Counted from the first letter of the stretch, positions 42,096-51,037 are shown. The stretch: 64,000 bases of DNA from Micropruina sp. (GCA_016716635.1 JADJVZ010000014.1:620001-684000), one strand, 5' to 3'. Program-made: numbers and translations. Notes: generated by a model from the sequence alone, not told the origin.

Positions 42096-43121
42096 CTAGG
42101 TGCAGGTCACGCCAGCGGACTGCCAGGTCGTGGCGTCCACCATGGTGGTCTTCGCGATCGACTTGGCCGGCAGCGGCACGTTGTTGCGGATCTTGTCGAC
42201 CATCGACTTCACGGCGGCCCGGCCAACCTCGACACCCGAGATGTACAGCGCGGCCTTCATGCCCGTCGTCTGACCGGCCTTCCAGTCCTTGCAGGCCAGG
42301 TAAGCACCCAGGCCGACACCGATGATGTTGGCCGGCTTGATGTTGGCGTTCTGAACCGCCGTGACTGCGCCGGTGACGCTCTCGTCGTTGCAGCCCCACA
42401 CGATCCAGTTCTTCACGCCCTGGTTGGCCGTGATGGTGGCGGCAGCCTTGTCGAGGGACCCGGTGACGCTGGCGTCACTGCCCACCTGGACCATGGCCGG
42501 GGCGTCCGGAACGGCGGCCTTGAAGGCGGCGAGGGCGCCATCGACGCGCTGCATGCAGACCGACAAGTCAAGCTTGGTGACCGACATGATCTTGGTGTCG
42601 GCGGCGGTCCAACCGGACGCCTTGTAGAGCTCGGCGGCCTTCTTGCCCACCTCGGTGCCCATGGCCGTGCCATCGAAGCCGGCGAACGGAACCTCGGCGC
42701 CTGAGGAGTCCTTGATGATGTCATCGGACGCCATGAGCGGGACGTTCGCGGCCTTGGCCTTGTCGGCAACCTGCGGGCCAATCGCCTGATCGGGAACCAC
42801 GATGATGATGCCCTGGGCCTTGCGGGCGATCGCCGCATCGACCTCGCTGATGGCCTTGTTGGAGTCGGTGCCGAGGTTCACCACGGTGACGTTGACCCCG
42901 CCGAGCTCCTTGGCCATCGCCTTGGCGCCGTTGGCCTGATCAACGAAGTACTGCTGATCACCCTGCTTTTGGAGGTAGGAAATCTCGATCGTGCCGGTGG
43001 CGGCCTTCGAGGAGTTGGCTGCGCTGGTGGCAGTTTCGGCGCCTGTGCTGCACCCCGCCGCAAATGCGACGGCAGAGAGTGTCAGTCCCAGTGCAAGAGC
43101 CCGCTTCATAACGGTCTTCAT
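42096..43121 (-). CDS. AraF-like sugar-binding lipoprotein
   Basis: A 341-residue type 1 binding protein with lipobox AAGC (Cys24). It resembles L-arabinose-binding AraF in layout: ISYLQKQGDQQYFVDQ, DAAIARKAQGIIIVVPDQAIG, a WGCNDESV loop and IIGVGLGAYLACKDW. The ligand may be a pentose, galactose or uronate; co-regulation with KDG genes favours a uronic acid. ATG 43121 has GGAAGG five bases upstream; the GTG two codons earlier is less well placed. It is the first gene of its operon. Confidence 0.92.
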   Translation of the reverse strand: MKTVMKRALALGLTLSAVAFAAGCSTGAETATSAANSSKAATGTIEISYLQKQGDQQYFVDQANGAKAMAKELGGVNVTVVNLGTDSNKAISEVDAAIARKAQGIIIVVPDQAIGPQVADKAKAANVPLMASDDIIKDSSGAEVPFAGFDGTAMGTEVGKKAAELYKASGWTAADTKIMSVTKLDLSVCMQRVDGALAAFKAAVPDAPAMVQVGSDASVTGSLDKAAATITANQGVKNWIVWGCNDESVTGAVTAVQNANIKPANIIGVGLGAYLACKDWKAGQTTGMKAALYISGVEVGRAAVKSMVDKIRNNVPLPAKSIAKTTMVDATTWQSAGVTCT

Positions 43122-43188
43122 GTTCACCTTCCGGGTGGATGTGGGCGGATGTGGCGGTCCCGGGCCTCACCGCCCGCGCCAATTCCTA

Positions 43189-43216
43189 GTATTATATTAC
43201 GAGGAACCCTCGTCAA
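43189..43216 (-). promoter_or_regulatory. Promoter and GntR-type element of the AraF-like ABC operon
   Basis: On the minus strand TTGACG (43211-43216) is followed by TAATAC (16-base spacer) within CTCGTAATATAATACTAGG. The element GTATTATATTAC (plus strand, 43189-43200) is a near-palindrome covering the -10. It matches the elements at 36982, 50354 and 51053. Confidence 0.7.
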
Positions 43217-43644
43217 GATCCCCTGGAGACCGTTACCAAATCTTCGCCAACGATGTGATTATTGGATTCAGCAACGATCGCCACTGCTGACGCTATGGCC
43301 CAAAGTGACCCCAGCGCAGGGAGGTGGACGCCGGAAAACTTGGAGAATCCTACGATTTGACCGTTCGAAGGGAATCGATCGCCGGCCTCGCGGCGAAGCC
43401 GGGCGTTTGTCGCCGGCGGCGGCTGCCTAGCCCGTCCTCCGATCCGCATCGCCCCGACTCAAGAAAGGCGCGACTGACCGCACGCAAGAACGATTCGAAT
43501 CCGACCAGCGGGATGTATTTCGCCCAAGCAGGCGCATTCCTGCATGAGGTCCGCACATGGACCAAAGGGATCAATCGGGAGGCGACCAATCCGGGCACCG
43601 CATTGCCGACCTTGCCCCCGATGGGCGAGCCGGAGTGGCCCTCG
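43217..43644. other. Intergenic region between the two uronate transcription units
   Basis: About 430 bases downstream of the GntR gene and upstream of the AraF-like promoter. Short frames exist on both strands but none has a start signal or recognisable product. No terminator-like hairpin is evident. Confidence 0.4.
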
Positions 43645-44391
43645 CTACCGGTCGGTCGAGCCGGCGCCAGCGTGCGAGGCGAGGTCGCGGCGCGACTGCG
43701 CCAGAAGGTTGATCATCGCCTCGCCCGCCCTCTCGGGATCGCGGGCCGCGATCGCGTCGAGGACGTTTCGGTGATGCTCGATGAAGTCGACGTCGTGGTG
43801 CTTGGGCAGGATCGCCTTGTCGCGGGCGCGCATCGCCGGCACCAAGATCCGCTGCAGCCGCTCGAACAGCTCGTTGCCGGTGGCCGAGGCGATGGCGGCG
43901 TGAAACTCGACGTCGGCATCGACGACGTCGTCCCAGCGGTCATCCGAGGCGGAGCGGGCGTCGTCCAACCCCGTCCCCATGAGCTCCAAGGCGACCCGGA
44001 GGCGCTCAAGGTCGGCCTCGTTGGCGCGCATGGCCGCCAATCGGGCGGCGGCCGGCTCCATCATCACGCGGGCGTCGGCGAGCTCTTCCTGAAGGCGGAC
44101 GTCCGCATCACGCCACGCCATGACGTCCGGGTCGAGCAGGTTCCAGTGGACGCGAGGCACCACGTACGTGCCCAATTTCGGACGCGCGTCCAACAACTGC
44201 TTGGCCGTGAGCACCTTGATGGCCTCGCGCATCGCCGTGTGGGACACACCGAACTCTGCCTCGAGCGCCCCCAGGTCGAGCACAGAGCCCGGTTCGAGTT
44301 CGCCGACCACGATGCGGTGCCCGACAGTGTCAACGACTTGCGCGTGCAATCCGCGCCGCGCGATCCCGCCGCGCACAGGAGGTGTGCTCAC
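43645..44391 (-). CDS. GntR-family regulator, FadR/FCD subfamily
   Basis: A 248-residue regulator. The N-terminal winged helix (VGHRIVVGELEPGSVLD...HTAMREAIKVLTAKQLLDARPKLGTYV) is typical of FadR-type GntR proteins. The C-terminal FCD domain carries metal-binding residues in DADVEFHAAIASATGN and FIEHHRNVLDAI. Such proteins usually bind sugar acids or fatty-acid derivatives. It ends a long operon of uronate genes, and AT-rich near-palindromic elements at four promoters in this window suggest its operators. It probably represses until a pathway intermediate such as KDG or a unsaturated uronate is present. Confidence 0.92.
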   Translation of the reverse strand: MSTPPVRGGIARRGLHAQVVDTVGHRIVVGELEPGSVLDLGALEAEFGVSHTAMREAIKVLTAKQLLDARPKLGTYVVPRVHWNLLDPDVMAWRDADVRLQEELADARVMMEPAAARLAAMRANEADLERLRVALELMGTGLDDARSASDDRWDDVVDADVEFHAAIASATGNELFERLQRILVPAMRARDKAILPKHHDVDFIEHHRNVLDAIAARDPERAGEAMINLLAQSRRDLASHAGAGSTDR

Positions 44392-44409
44392 GATGATTCC
44401 TCCCGCTTT

Positions 44410-45156
44410 TCAGCCTTGGGCCTTGATGGTTTGGCCCCCGTCGACCGGGAGGCTCACTCCCGTGACAAAGGATGCCGCATTGGAGGCCAAGAACGTGATT
44501 GCCGCGGCGACTTCCGCGGCCGATCCCATGCGGCCGAGGGCGGTTTGGGCGGCCGCCTGGGCGAGCCCCGCCTCGGAGACCCCGTCCCAGGTGGCAGTGA
44601 GAATCGGGCCTGGCAGCACCGCGTTGACCCGGATCGCCGATCCGTATTCGACGGCCAGCTGCCGGGTGAGGGCCACCATGCCGCCTTTGGCCGCCGCGTA
44701 GGCGGGGTGCCCGGGCCAGGCGGTCACCGCATGGACGCTCGCCACGTTGACGATCGAACCCCGGTTCGCCATGAGTTGGGCGGCGAAGGTGTGGACGCCC
44801 AGGTAGACCGCCGTCAGGTCAATGCGCAGTTGCCGTTCCCACGATTCCAGGGTCAGCTCGTGCAGGGGTTTCACCTCGATGACGTAGGCGTTGTTGACCA
44901 GGACGTCGAGGGTTAACCCGAGCTCAGCCATCAGGCTGCGCGCCCAGTGCCAGCCGGAGGCCTCCCCCACGTCGAAGGCGCACGCGTACGCGTGCCCGCC
45001 CTGTCGCTGAATCTCCTGGACCACCTGATCGAGTCGGCCCGCGTCGATGTCGACGAGCAGGACGCGCGCCCCTTCGGCCGCGAACGCCATCGCCGTGACC
45101 GCGCCGATGCCGCTCCCGGCCCCGGTGACCATGACCACCTGGTCGTTGAAACTCAT
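44410..45156 (-). CDS. Short-chain dehydrogenase (KduD/FabG-like)
   Basis: A 248-residue SDR with the cofactor motif TGAGSGIG (about 12-19), VNNAYVIE in place of NNAG, the catalytic tyrosine and lysine in YAAAKGGMVALT, and a C-terminal VSLPVDGGQTIK. In this context it may be the dehydrogenase that reduces 5-keto-4-deoxyuronate-derived sugar to KDG (KduD role), but FabG-like enzymes are hard to assign. The ATG at 45156 is chosen; a GTG three codons upstream would overlap the GH88/105-like gene by eight bases. Confidence 0.85.
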   Translation of the reverse strand: MSFNDQVVMVTGAGSGIGAVTAMAFAAEGARVLLVDIDAGRLDQVVQEIQRQGGHAYACAFDVGEASGWHWARSLMAELGLTLDVLVNNAYVIEVKPLHELTLESWERQLRIDLTAVYLGVHTFAAQLMANRGSIVNVASVHAVTAWPGHPAYAAAKGGMVALTRQLAVEYGSAIRVNAVLPGPILTATWDGVSEAGLAQAAAQTALGRMGSAAEVAAAITFLASNAASFVTGVSLPVDGGQTIKAQG

Positions 45157-45157
45157 G

Positions 45158-46225
45158 TCACTCACCGCCGTATTCGAGGTTCTCCACCAGGGCTAACAAT
45201 GCCGGACCTTGCCCCCAGGGGACGTTGAAACCTGTTGGGACGTGGGCGTAGTGCGTCGGCTCGGTGCAGGCCATCACGGCGGCAGACACGTGGCCCAGCA
45301 CACCGTCCAGACCGAGCCCCCGCACGACGGCGTCGTGGGCCGCGCGGGCCGCGCCGGACACTTCGCGCTCGTCCACAATGCCCAGCCGCGCCGCCCGGCT
45401 GAAGCCGTAGGCCATGAACCCCGCCGTCGAGAACTCGTCCCCGGACGTCGGCACGTCGACCTGCGCGAACCAATGCCCGTCGGGACGCTGCACCGAGACC
45501 ATCGCGCCGATGAGTCGCTGGGCGGCGTCGAGGAGGTCGGGGTTCGGCGGTCGCACGGCCTGCAGTTCTTCGATCACATCGAGCAGCCCCAGGAGCGCCC
45601 ACCCCTGCCCGCGCCCCCAACCGGGACCAAACGATCCCTCGACCCCGTCAAGCACGAAGTGGTGGAAGAGCCCGTCCGGCTGCTGCAGCGCTGCGATGTA
45701 GGCCAGCGTTTGCTCCTCGGCCTGCCGGATGAGGTCGTCGCGCCCGAGCAGGACACCCAGGGCGGCGAACAGCGGCGGCTCGAAGTGCAGGCAGTCGAGG
45801 AAGGCACCTGCGGGCGGATCATCGACCCACGCGGCCTCCCGGCCCGTGAGCTCCGCCGGCCCATAGGGTCGCATCAGCGGCGAATGGCGCCAGGTGCGGT
45901 AGATCCCCTGGATCTTCGGCCGCGCCAGAAGGTAATCGACCAGCCCCGTCAGCGCCTCGGCCAGCAGCGCATCTCGGCGGGCGTCCGCGATGCGCACGGC
46001 GGCAACGCCGGGGAAGGTGCAGTCGAGCTCGCGAAACTCCGTCCGCGATGCCGCCCAGGAGCGGAAGTAGCCCCAGGAGAACGCCTCCCACGAAGGATCG
46101 GCGAGCACCCGCGAGGCGCCCAGCAGCCCCTCGAACGCCACCGACTCCCCGAAGTTCCAGGTTTCCAGGGTCTGCGCGGTGATGGTGCCCGCGACCTGCG
46201 CGAGGAGTTCCTGCGGGGTGGGCAT
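45158..46225 (-). CDS. Unsaturated glucuronyl/rhamnogalacturonyl hydrolase (GH88/GH105-like)
   Basis: A 355-residue alpha6/alpha6 barrel. The segments WVDDPPAGAFL, GWGRGQGWALLGLLDV and FNVPWGQGPAL match the active-site helices of YteR/UGL-type enzymes, whose catalytic aspartate hydrates the 4,5-double bond of an unsaturated uronic acid. No signal peptide, so it acts on imported oligosaccharides in the cytoplasm. The product would feed into the KduD-KdgK-KDPG aldolase route encoded in the same operon. The start overlaps the MBL gene stop by one base. Confidence 0.85.
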   Translation of the reverse strand: MPTPQELLAQVAGTITAQTLETWNFGESVAFEGLLGASRVLADPSWEAFSWGYFRSWAASRTEFRELDCTFPGVAAVRIADARRDALLAEALTGLVDYLLARPKIQGIYRTWRHSPLMRPYGPAELTGREAAWVDDPPAGAFLDCLHFEPPLFAALGVLLGRDDLIRQAEEQTLAYIAALQQPDGLFHHFVLDGVEGSFGPGWGRGQGWALLGLLDVIEELQAVRPPNPDLLDAAQRLIGAMVSVQRPDGHWFAQVDVPTSGDEFSTAGFMAYGFSRAARLGIVDEREVSGAARAAHDAVVRGLGLDGVLGHVSAAVMACTEPTHYAHVPTGFNVPWGQGPALLALVENLEYGGE

Positions 46226-47187
46226 CAGCTTCTCCTGAAGACGGCGGGACGAACGGTCGCATCGAGGGTGAGCCGACCGACGCGGACGAGCTCCTCGAGG
46301 TGGCCGCAGACAGGGAACGCCAGCGCGTTCCGCCGGCCCTCGTTCGGCCAGGTGCCGAGGGTGGGAAGCAGTTCGTCCACGCAGTCCGACAACGTCCGAC
46401 CCGCCTCATGGTCGGTCGTGAACAAGGTGTCGACCGCGATGCCTACCGTCCGACAGAAGGCCTCGGATTCGTCCAGGAAGTCGACCACGGCCGCCCCCTC
46501 GAACTGCCCATAGTGGGCCGTGACTAGGCGCGATGGCGCGAGCGAGCGCACGAGGGCGATGGTCCGCAGGTAGTCGGCGACGTGCCGGTAGGTCGGCGGG
46601 AAGAGCGGGTTGCCGTCGGCGTCCGGTACCGCACTGCCGAGGACGGCGTCCGAGATCGCGACCAGGCCGCGGCCCGGATCGCTGATGGCCAGGTGCCCGC
46701 GCGAATGGCCCGGAACGTGCAGCACCTGCACCCCGCGATCGCCAAGATCGATCCACTCGCCGCCAGTCACCAGGACGTCGATCGGACCCTCGCCGGTGAC
46801 CTCCCGGGCCCAGGACAGATCCAGGGGCGGCTCATCGAGGCCATAGTTGGCGTAGAACGAGCGGCCGCGGCCCTGCAGGTAGAGCCCGAAATCCTGCATC
46901 ATCCCCGCGTCTTTGGGATGGGCCAGGAAGGCGGCCTGCCGGAAGTGCTGGCGGGCGTCGGTGATGCCGCCGAAGTGATCAACGTCGCAGTGGGAGACCA
47001 CGACGTGCGAAACCTGCTCCGGCCGGACGCGAGCGGCTGCCAGCCCCGGCAGGATGAAGTCGGTAGCGACCCCGGCCACCCCGGTGTCGAACAGCACCGT
47101 GCGGGCGCTGCCGACAAACGCATACACGTCGTTGCGTCGTCCGCCGAGAGGCGTGGAGATCCGCACCACGCCGTCAACCCCGGTCAT
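46225..47187 (-). CDS. MBL-fold metallo-hydrolase
   Basis: A 320-residue metallo-beta-lactamase-fold enzyme. The metal motif reads SHCDVDHFGG, so HxHxDH is changed to HxDxDH, which weakens one metal site but occurs in some branches. Other ligands are the histidine in VPGHSRGHL and aspartate in VAISDAVLG. A C-terminal helical domain (about 240-320) follows. The substrate is unknown; thioester or lactone hydrolysis fits the neighbouring CoA genes. The ATG at 47187 is preferred to an upstream in-frame extension that runs into the crotonase gene. Confidence 0.85.
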   Translation of the reverse strand: MTGVDGVVRISTPLGGRRNDVYAFVGSARTVLFDTGVAGVATDFILPGLAAARVRPEQVSHVVVSHCDVDHFGGITDARQHFRQAAFLAHPKDAGMMQDFGLYLQGRGRSFYANYGLDEPPLDLSWAREVTGEGPIDVLVTGGEWIDLGDRGVQVLHVPGHSRGHLAISDPGRGLVAISDAVLGSAVPDADGNPLFPPTYRHVADYLRTIALVRSLAPSRLVTAHYGQFEGAAVVDFLDESEAFCRTVGIAVDTLFTTDHEAGRTLSDCVDELLPTLGTWPNEGRRNALAFPVCGHLEELVRVGRLTLDATVRPAVFRRS

Positions 47188-47189
47188 GG

Positions 47190-47981
47190 CTAGCGTCCCT
47201 TGAACTGGGGCGTCCGCTTCTCCGCGAAAGCGCGCTGCCCCTCGACGGCGTCTTCGGTCGTCATGCACGCGGCGAAGGAGTCGTTCTCGACGAGCAGCCC
47301 CGCATCCAGGCCGACGTTCTGCGCCACCCGCACCATGTACTTGGTGCGCTGGACGGCGATGGGCGACAACCCCGCCATGGTCTCGGCGAGGGCCCGCGCG
47401 CGGACCATCAAGGCCTCCGGCTCCGCCAGTTCCTGGACGAGCCCCCAGCGATGCGCCTCCACCCCGTCGATCCGCTCGCCGGTCAGCAGCAGCTTGCTCG
47501 CGTTGCCCGGCCCGACGAGGTGGGTGAGCAACTGGGTCTGACCCGAGCCGCCGTGCCAGCCCCAGCGAATCTCGCCCGCCCCGAAGGACGACCGTGCCGT
47601 CGCGAGCCGGATGTCGCTCGCCGAGGCCATTTCGAGCCCGCCGCCGATGCAGTAGCCGTCGATGGCGGCCACGACGGGCTTGCGGATGAGGTAGATCGCC
47701 CGGGCGTAGTCCTCGCGCTTGTCGAAGCGGTTGCGGTACTCCCAGTTCGAGCCGTACTCGTGCAGGTCGGTGATGTCGCTGCCCGCGCTGAAGGCCCGGC
47801 CGCCGGCGCCGGTGAGGATAACCGCCCGCACGCTGTCGTCGTTGTTGACGTCGTAGACAAGCTCGTTGACGATCCGGTCCATCGCCACCGTCATGGCGTT
47901 CAGCTTCTCGGGCCGGTTCAGCGTCACGGTCAGGACGTGCCCGGACTGCTCGACCAGAATGTCGTTGTTGCCCTCGGTCAT
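47190..47981 (-). CDS. Enoyl-CoA hydratase/isomerase family protein (crotonase)
   Basis: A 263-residue crotonase. The oxyanion-hole strands are RAFSAGSDITDL and AIDGYCIGGGLEMAS. A glutamate at the first catalytic position is present (FGAGEIRWG). The product should be a hydration, dehydration or isomerisation of an acyl-CoA. It overlaps the CoA-transferase gene by four bases, which points to a CoA-ester intermediate made by that enzyme. The pairing resembles the carnitine CaiB-CaiD pair in type, but the substrate here is unknown. Confidence 0.92.
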   Translation of the reverse strand: MTEGNNDILVEQSGHVLTVTLNRPEKLNAMTVAMDRIVNELVYDVNNDDSVRAVILTGAGGRAFSAGSDITDLHEYGSNWEYRNRFDKREDYARAIYLIRKPVVAAIDGYCIGGGLEMASASDIRLATARSSFGAGEIRWGWHGGSGQTQLLTHLVGPGNASKLLLTGERIDGVEAHRWGLVQELAEPEALMVRARALAETMAGLSPIAVQRTKYMVRVAQNVGLDAGLLVENDSFAACMTTEDAVEGQRAFAEKRTPQFKGR

Positions 47982-49210
47982 GGGGTTGCCTCTCTCACGG
48001 CTCCAGTGGTGATCAGTGCGTCAATGCTGTCCTCGGCCAGGCCCGCCTCGCGGAGCACCTCGCGGCTGTGCTGCCCCAGCGCCGGCGCGGACTTTCGGAT
48101 GGCGGTTGGCGTCTCGCTGAGCTTCAGCGGCGGACGGACGGTCTTGATGGGCGGTCCATCGTGGGCGTTCGGTTGGTCGACGAACATGCCCGTGGCGGCC
48201 ACGTGCGGATCGGCGGCCAGCATCGGGTAGTCATAAACCGGCCCGGCCCAGACCCCCAGCTCGTCGGAACGCCTGATCCACTCGGCGGTGGTGGCCGTCT
48301 CGAAGGCGTGCCGAATCTGGCGGTAGACCTCGTCGCGGTGATCGTGGCCGTCGTTGTAACGCACCAGGCCGCGCAGGAAGTCGTCGTCCAACAGCTCACC
48401 CAGCAGCGGCAACGGCGACATGGCCAGCGCCAGCCAGCCATCGCTGGTGCGGTAGACCCCGTACGGCGCCGGAATCGACCCGTGCGCGCTGGCCTCCTTG
48501 GTGCGCCTGGGCGCCGACCCGGTGTTGAGGTAGGTGACGAGTTCCTGAAGCTGGGTGTCGAGGACGACCGAGAACATGTCCACCTCGACGTGCTGCCCCC
48601 GTCCGCTGCGCTCGCGGTGGTGCAGCGCCGCGAGGATGCCGATGGCGGCCTGATAGCCGGTCATCACGTCCGCGGCCCAGAGGGCGCCCGGCACGGGCGC
48701 ATCACCCTCGGCACCGACCGAGAACATCGCGCCGCTGTAGGCCTGCAGCAGCAGATCCTGCCCCGGGCGCAGGCGATAGGGCCCCTCGTCGCCGTAGCCG
48801 GAAATCGAGCAGTAGACGATCCGCGGATTGATGGCGGCCAGCTGCTCGTAGCTGACGCCAAGCCGGGCGGCGACACCCGGTCGGAAGTTCTGCAAGAACA
48901 CGTCCGCGCTGGCGACGAGGGCGCGGAAGGCGACAGCGGCACCGTCGGCCTTGAGGTCGATCGCCAGCGAGCGCTTGTTGCGGTTCACCGCCACGAAGGT
49001 GGTCATCTCTCCGTCGATGAGCAGGTCTTCGAAGCCGTGCGTCCGATTGAACTCCCCGGTCGCGACCGGCTCGATCTTGATGACGTCGGCGCCCAGGTCG
49101 CCCAGGCGAGTGGCGGCCAGCGGGCCGGCCAGCATTTGCGTGCAGTCGAGCACCCGGAGGCCGTCGAGGGCGCCCGCGGGCATCCCGGCCGGAGAAGAAC
49201 TGGCCGTCAT
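47978..49210 (-). CDS. Class III CoA-transferase (CaiB/BaiF family)
   Basis: A 410-residue family III CoA-transferase. The typical start GLRVLDCTQMLAGPLAATRLGDLGADVIKIE is present. The catalytic aspartate lies in LWAADVMTGYQAA (about 170), followed by ERSGRGQHVEVDMF. It would transfer CoA to a carboxylic acid from a CoA donor. The gene sits between KDG kinase and a crotonase in a sugar-acid operon and overlaps both neighbours by four bases, so the genes are tightly coupled. The acid is not known. Confidence 0.93.
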   Translation of the reverse strand: MTASSSPAGMPAGALDGLRVLDCTQMLAGPLAATRLGDLGADVIKIEPVATGEFNRTHGFEDLLIDGEMTTFVAVNRNKRSLAIDLKADGAAVAFRALVASADVFLQNFRPGVAARLGVSYEQLAAINPRIVYCSISGYGDEGPYRLRPGQDLLLQAYSGAMFSVGAEGDAPVPGALWAADVMTGYQAAIGILAALHHRERSGRGQHVEVDMFSVVLDTQLQELVTYLNTGSAPRRTKEASAHGSIPAPYGVYRTSDGWLALAMSPLPLLGELLDDDFLRGLVRYNDGHDHRDEVYRQIRHAFETATTAEWIRRSDELGVWAGPVYDYPMLAADPHVAATGMFVDQPNAHDGPPIKTVRPPLKLSETPTAIRKSAPALGQHSREVLREAGLAEDSIDALITTGAVREATP

Positions 49211-50355
49211 CGCTGCACCCGCGCATTCGCGCCGCCGGCCAGGGCCTGAATCTCCGCCAAGGTGGCGGTGGTGACATCCCCCGGCGTGGTCATGGCCAGG
49301 GCGCCGTTGGCCGCCCCGAGTTCGACCGCCTGCTGCAGGTCGTCCAGCGCCATCAAGCCGTAGAACAGCCCGGACGCGAACGAGTCACCGCCGCCCAATC
49401 GGTCGAAGATTTCCAGGCCGGGGCGCAGCGTGGCGTCCGCGAAACCGCGTTCGCGGTGCCACACCATGGCGCCCCAGTCGTTGCTGGTGGCCGACCGGAC
49501 GCTGCGCAGCGTGACCCCGATGACCGACAGGCGCGGGAACTCCTCGGCGACCTGGAGGACCAACTCGCGGTAAGCAGCCGGGTCGAGGTCGCTGAGGGAC
49601 GCGTCGATGCGGGGGTTGGTGATGCCGAGGCAGGCCTCGAAGTCCTCTTCGTTGCCGACCAGAACGTCGGCCTGCGTGACCAGCCGCCGGTTGACCTCGC
49701 GTGCCTGCGCCTTGCCGCCGCCAGCAGCCCACAGGCTCGGACGGTAGTTGAGGTCGTAAGAGACGATCGTCCCGGCGGCCGTGGCGCGCTCCATGGCGAC
49801 GCCGGCGGTCGCGGCTGCCTGATCCGACAGCCCGGCCATGATGCCGCCGGAGTGGAACCAGCGGGTACGGCGGACGTCGAAGAGTTCGTCCCAATCGACG
49901 TCCTCTGGCCGTAGCTGACTGATCGCGGTGTTGCCCCGATCGACGCAGCCGAGCGCCCCGCGGACGCCGAAGCCACGCTCGGAGAAGTTGAGCCCGTTGC
50001 GGACCGTGCGTCCGACGCCGTCGAAGGGCGCCCAGTGGACGAAGCTGAGATCGAGCCCACTGCCGAGCAAGATGTCTTCGGCCAAACGTCCGACCTCGTT
50101 GGCGGCGAAGGCCGACACCAGGGCCCCGCGCAGCCCGAAGGCTCGACGGAACGCCCGGGCCACGTTGTATTCGGCCCCCGAATCCCACACCGAGAACTGG
50201 CGGGTATTGCGGATCCGGCGCTCGCCGGGATCGAGGCGGAGCATCACTTCCCCGAGGGCGACCATGTCGTAGGCGCACTCGCCCGCGGGGAGCAGGTCGA
50301 GCATCGGGCGGGAGGGAGCGAGCGAAGAAGAAGGCTTCGAACCGTCAGAAGTCAT
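49207..50355 (-). CDS. kdgK: PfkB-family sugar kinase, probable 2-keto-3-deoxygluconate kinase
   Basis: A 382-residue ribokinase-fold kinase. MVALGEVMLRLDPGE is the usual KdgK start, and the active-site anion hole is RLGGGDSFASGL with the catalytic aspartate. NEEDFEACLG is typical of the family. KDG phosphorylation to KDPG fits the adjacent KDPG aldolase. The ATG at 50353-50355 adds 30 residues before the conserved start; it is chosen because a consensus promoter places transcription start at that ATG. A later start at residue 18 or 31 is possible. Confidence 0.85.
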   Translation of the reverse strand: MTSDGSKPSSSLAPSRPMLDLLPAGECAYDMVALGEVMLRLDPGERRIRNTRQFSVWDSGAEYNVARAFRRAFGLRGALVSAFAANEVGRLAEDILLGSGLDLSFVHWAPFDGVGRTVRNGLNFSERGFGVRGALGCVDRGNTAISQLRPEDVDWDELFDVRRTRWFHSGGIMAGLSDQAAATAGVAMERATAAGTIVSYDLNYRPSLWAAGGGKAQAREVNRRLVTQADVLVGNEEDFEACLGITNPRIDASLSDLDPAAYRELVLQVAEEFPRLSVIGVTLRSVRSATSNDWGAMVWHRERGFADATLRPGLEIFDRLGGGDSFASGLFYGLMALDDLQQAVELGAANGALAMTTPGDVTTATLAEIQALAGGANARVQR

Positions 50356-50390
50356 AGTATATTACTAATACTATTACTTCCGTTTGTCAA
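50354..50390 (-). promoter_or_regulatory. Leaderless promoter and perfect GntR-type operator of the KDG kinase operon
   Basis: On the minus strand TTGACA (50385-50390) and TAGTAA (50362-50367) are 17 bases apart. ATAGTAT-N7-ATACTAT (50354-50374) is a perfect inverted repeat spanning the -10 to the start codon. The 9-mer ATACTATGA at the start is the same as at 36991-36999. Confidence 0.75.
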
Positions 50391-50428
50391 TCGTTCCGAA
50401 TGCCCCTCCGGCGCGGCCCACGCGGCAC

Positions 50429-51037
50429 CTACGCCACAACGGCGCGAAGCTCCCGGACGCGTGCGGCGATCTCCGCCGGGGTGCCCTCGCAGAGGGAGCC
50501 GCCCATGCCCAGGGCGACAGCGCCGGCCGCCAGCCACTGGCGGGCGTTGGCCACTGAGACCCCGCCCGTCGGCACCAGCGGCGCCCACGGAAGCGGGCCG
50601 TGGATGGCCGCGATGAAGTCGGTGCCAAGGCCGCCGGCGGGGAAGAGTTTGATGAGATCAGCGCCGGCGCTGAGCGCGCGGACGATCTCGGAGGCGGTCG
50701 CGCAGCCGATGAGCGTGCTGAGGCCGTGGCGATGCGCCGCGGCGATCACGCGCTCGTCGAGATTGGGCGTGACGATGAAGCGGGCTCCGGCAGCCGCTGC
50801 CGCCGCTGCCTCGGATTCGTCCAATACCGTGCCAACCCCGAGGAGGGCGCGCCCTCGATACTCCTCCAAGACAGCCAGAGCGCCAGGGGTGGACATCGTG
50901 ACCTCCACCGCCGTCGCGCCGCCTTCGATGAGGGCACCCACGACTTCTCGGGCTCGCTCGTGGGTGGCGCAACGGACGATGGCGACGAACTTGGCGGCCA
51001 CGATCGCCTGGGTCACTTGCCAGCGGTATTGGTACAT
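50429..51037 (-). CDS. eda: KDPG aldolase (2-dehydro-3-deoxy-phosphogluconate aldolase)
   Basis: A 202-residue class I aldolase that splits KDPG into pyruvate and glyceraldehyde 3-phosphate. It has the catalytic glutamate region AVEVTMSTPGAL, GVGTVLD, FIVTPN, the Schiff-base lysine in LIKLFPA, and PTGGV. The ATG at 51035-51037 follows GGAAGG by six bases; the TTG ten codons upstream lies in the promoter element and is rejected. It precedes the KDG kinase gene by about 70 bases with its own operator between, so kdgK and this gene are separate but co-regulated units. Confidence 0.92.
   Translation of the reverse strand: MYQYRWQVTQAIVAAKFVAIVRCATHERAREVVGALIEGGATAVEVTMSTPGALAVLEEYRGRALLGVGTVLDESEAAAAAAAGARFIVTPNLDERVIAAAHRHGLSTLIGCATASEIVRALSAGADLIKLFPAGGLGTDFIAAIHGPLPWAPLVPTGGVSVANARQWLAAGAVALGMGGSLCEGTPAEIAARVRELRAVVA

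Noticed and set aside
43350..43598. Small minus-strand gene between the uronate units
   Set aside because: No ribosome-binding site and an arginine-rich product without recognisable features; likely chance.
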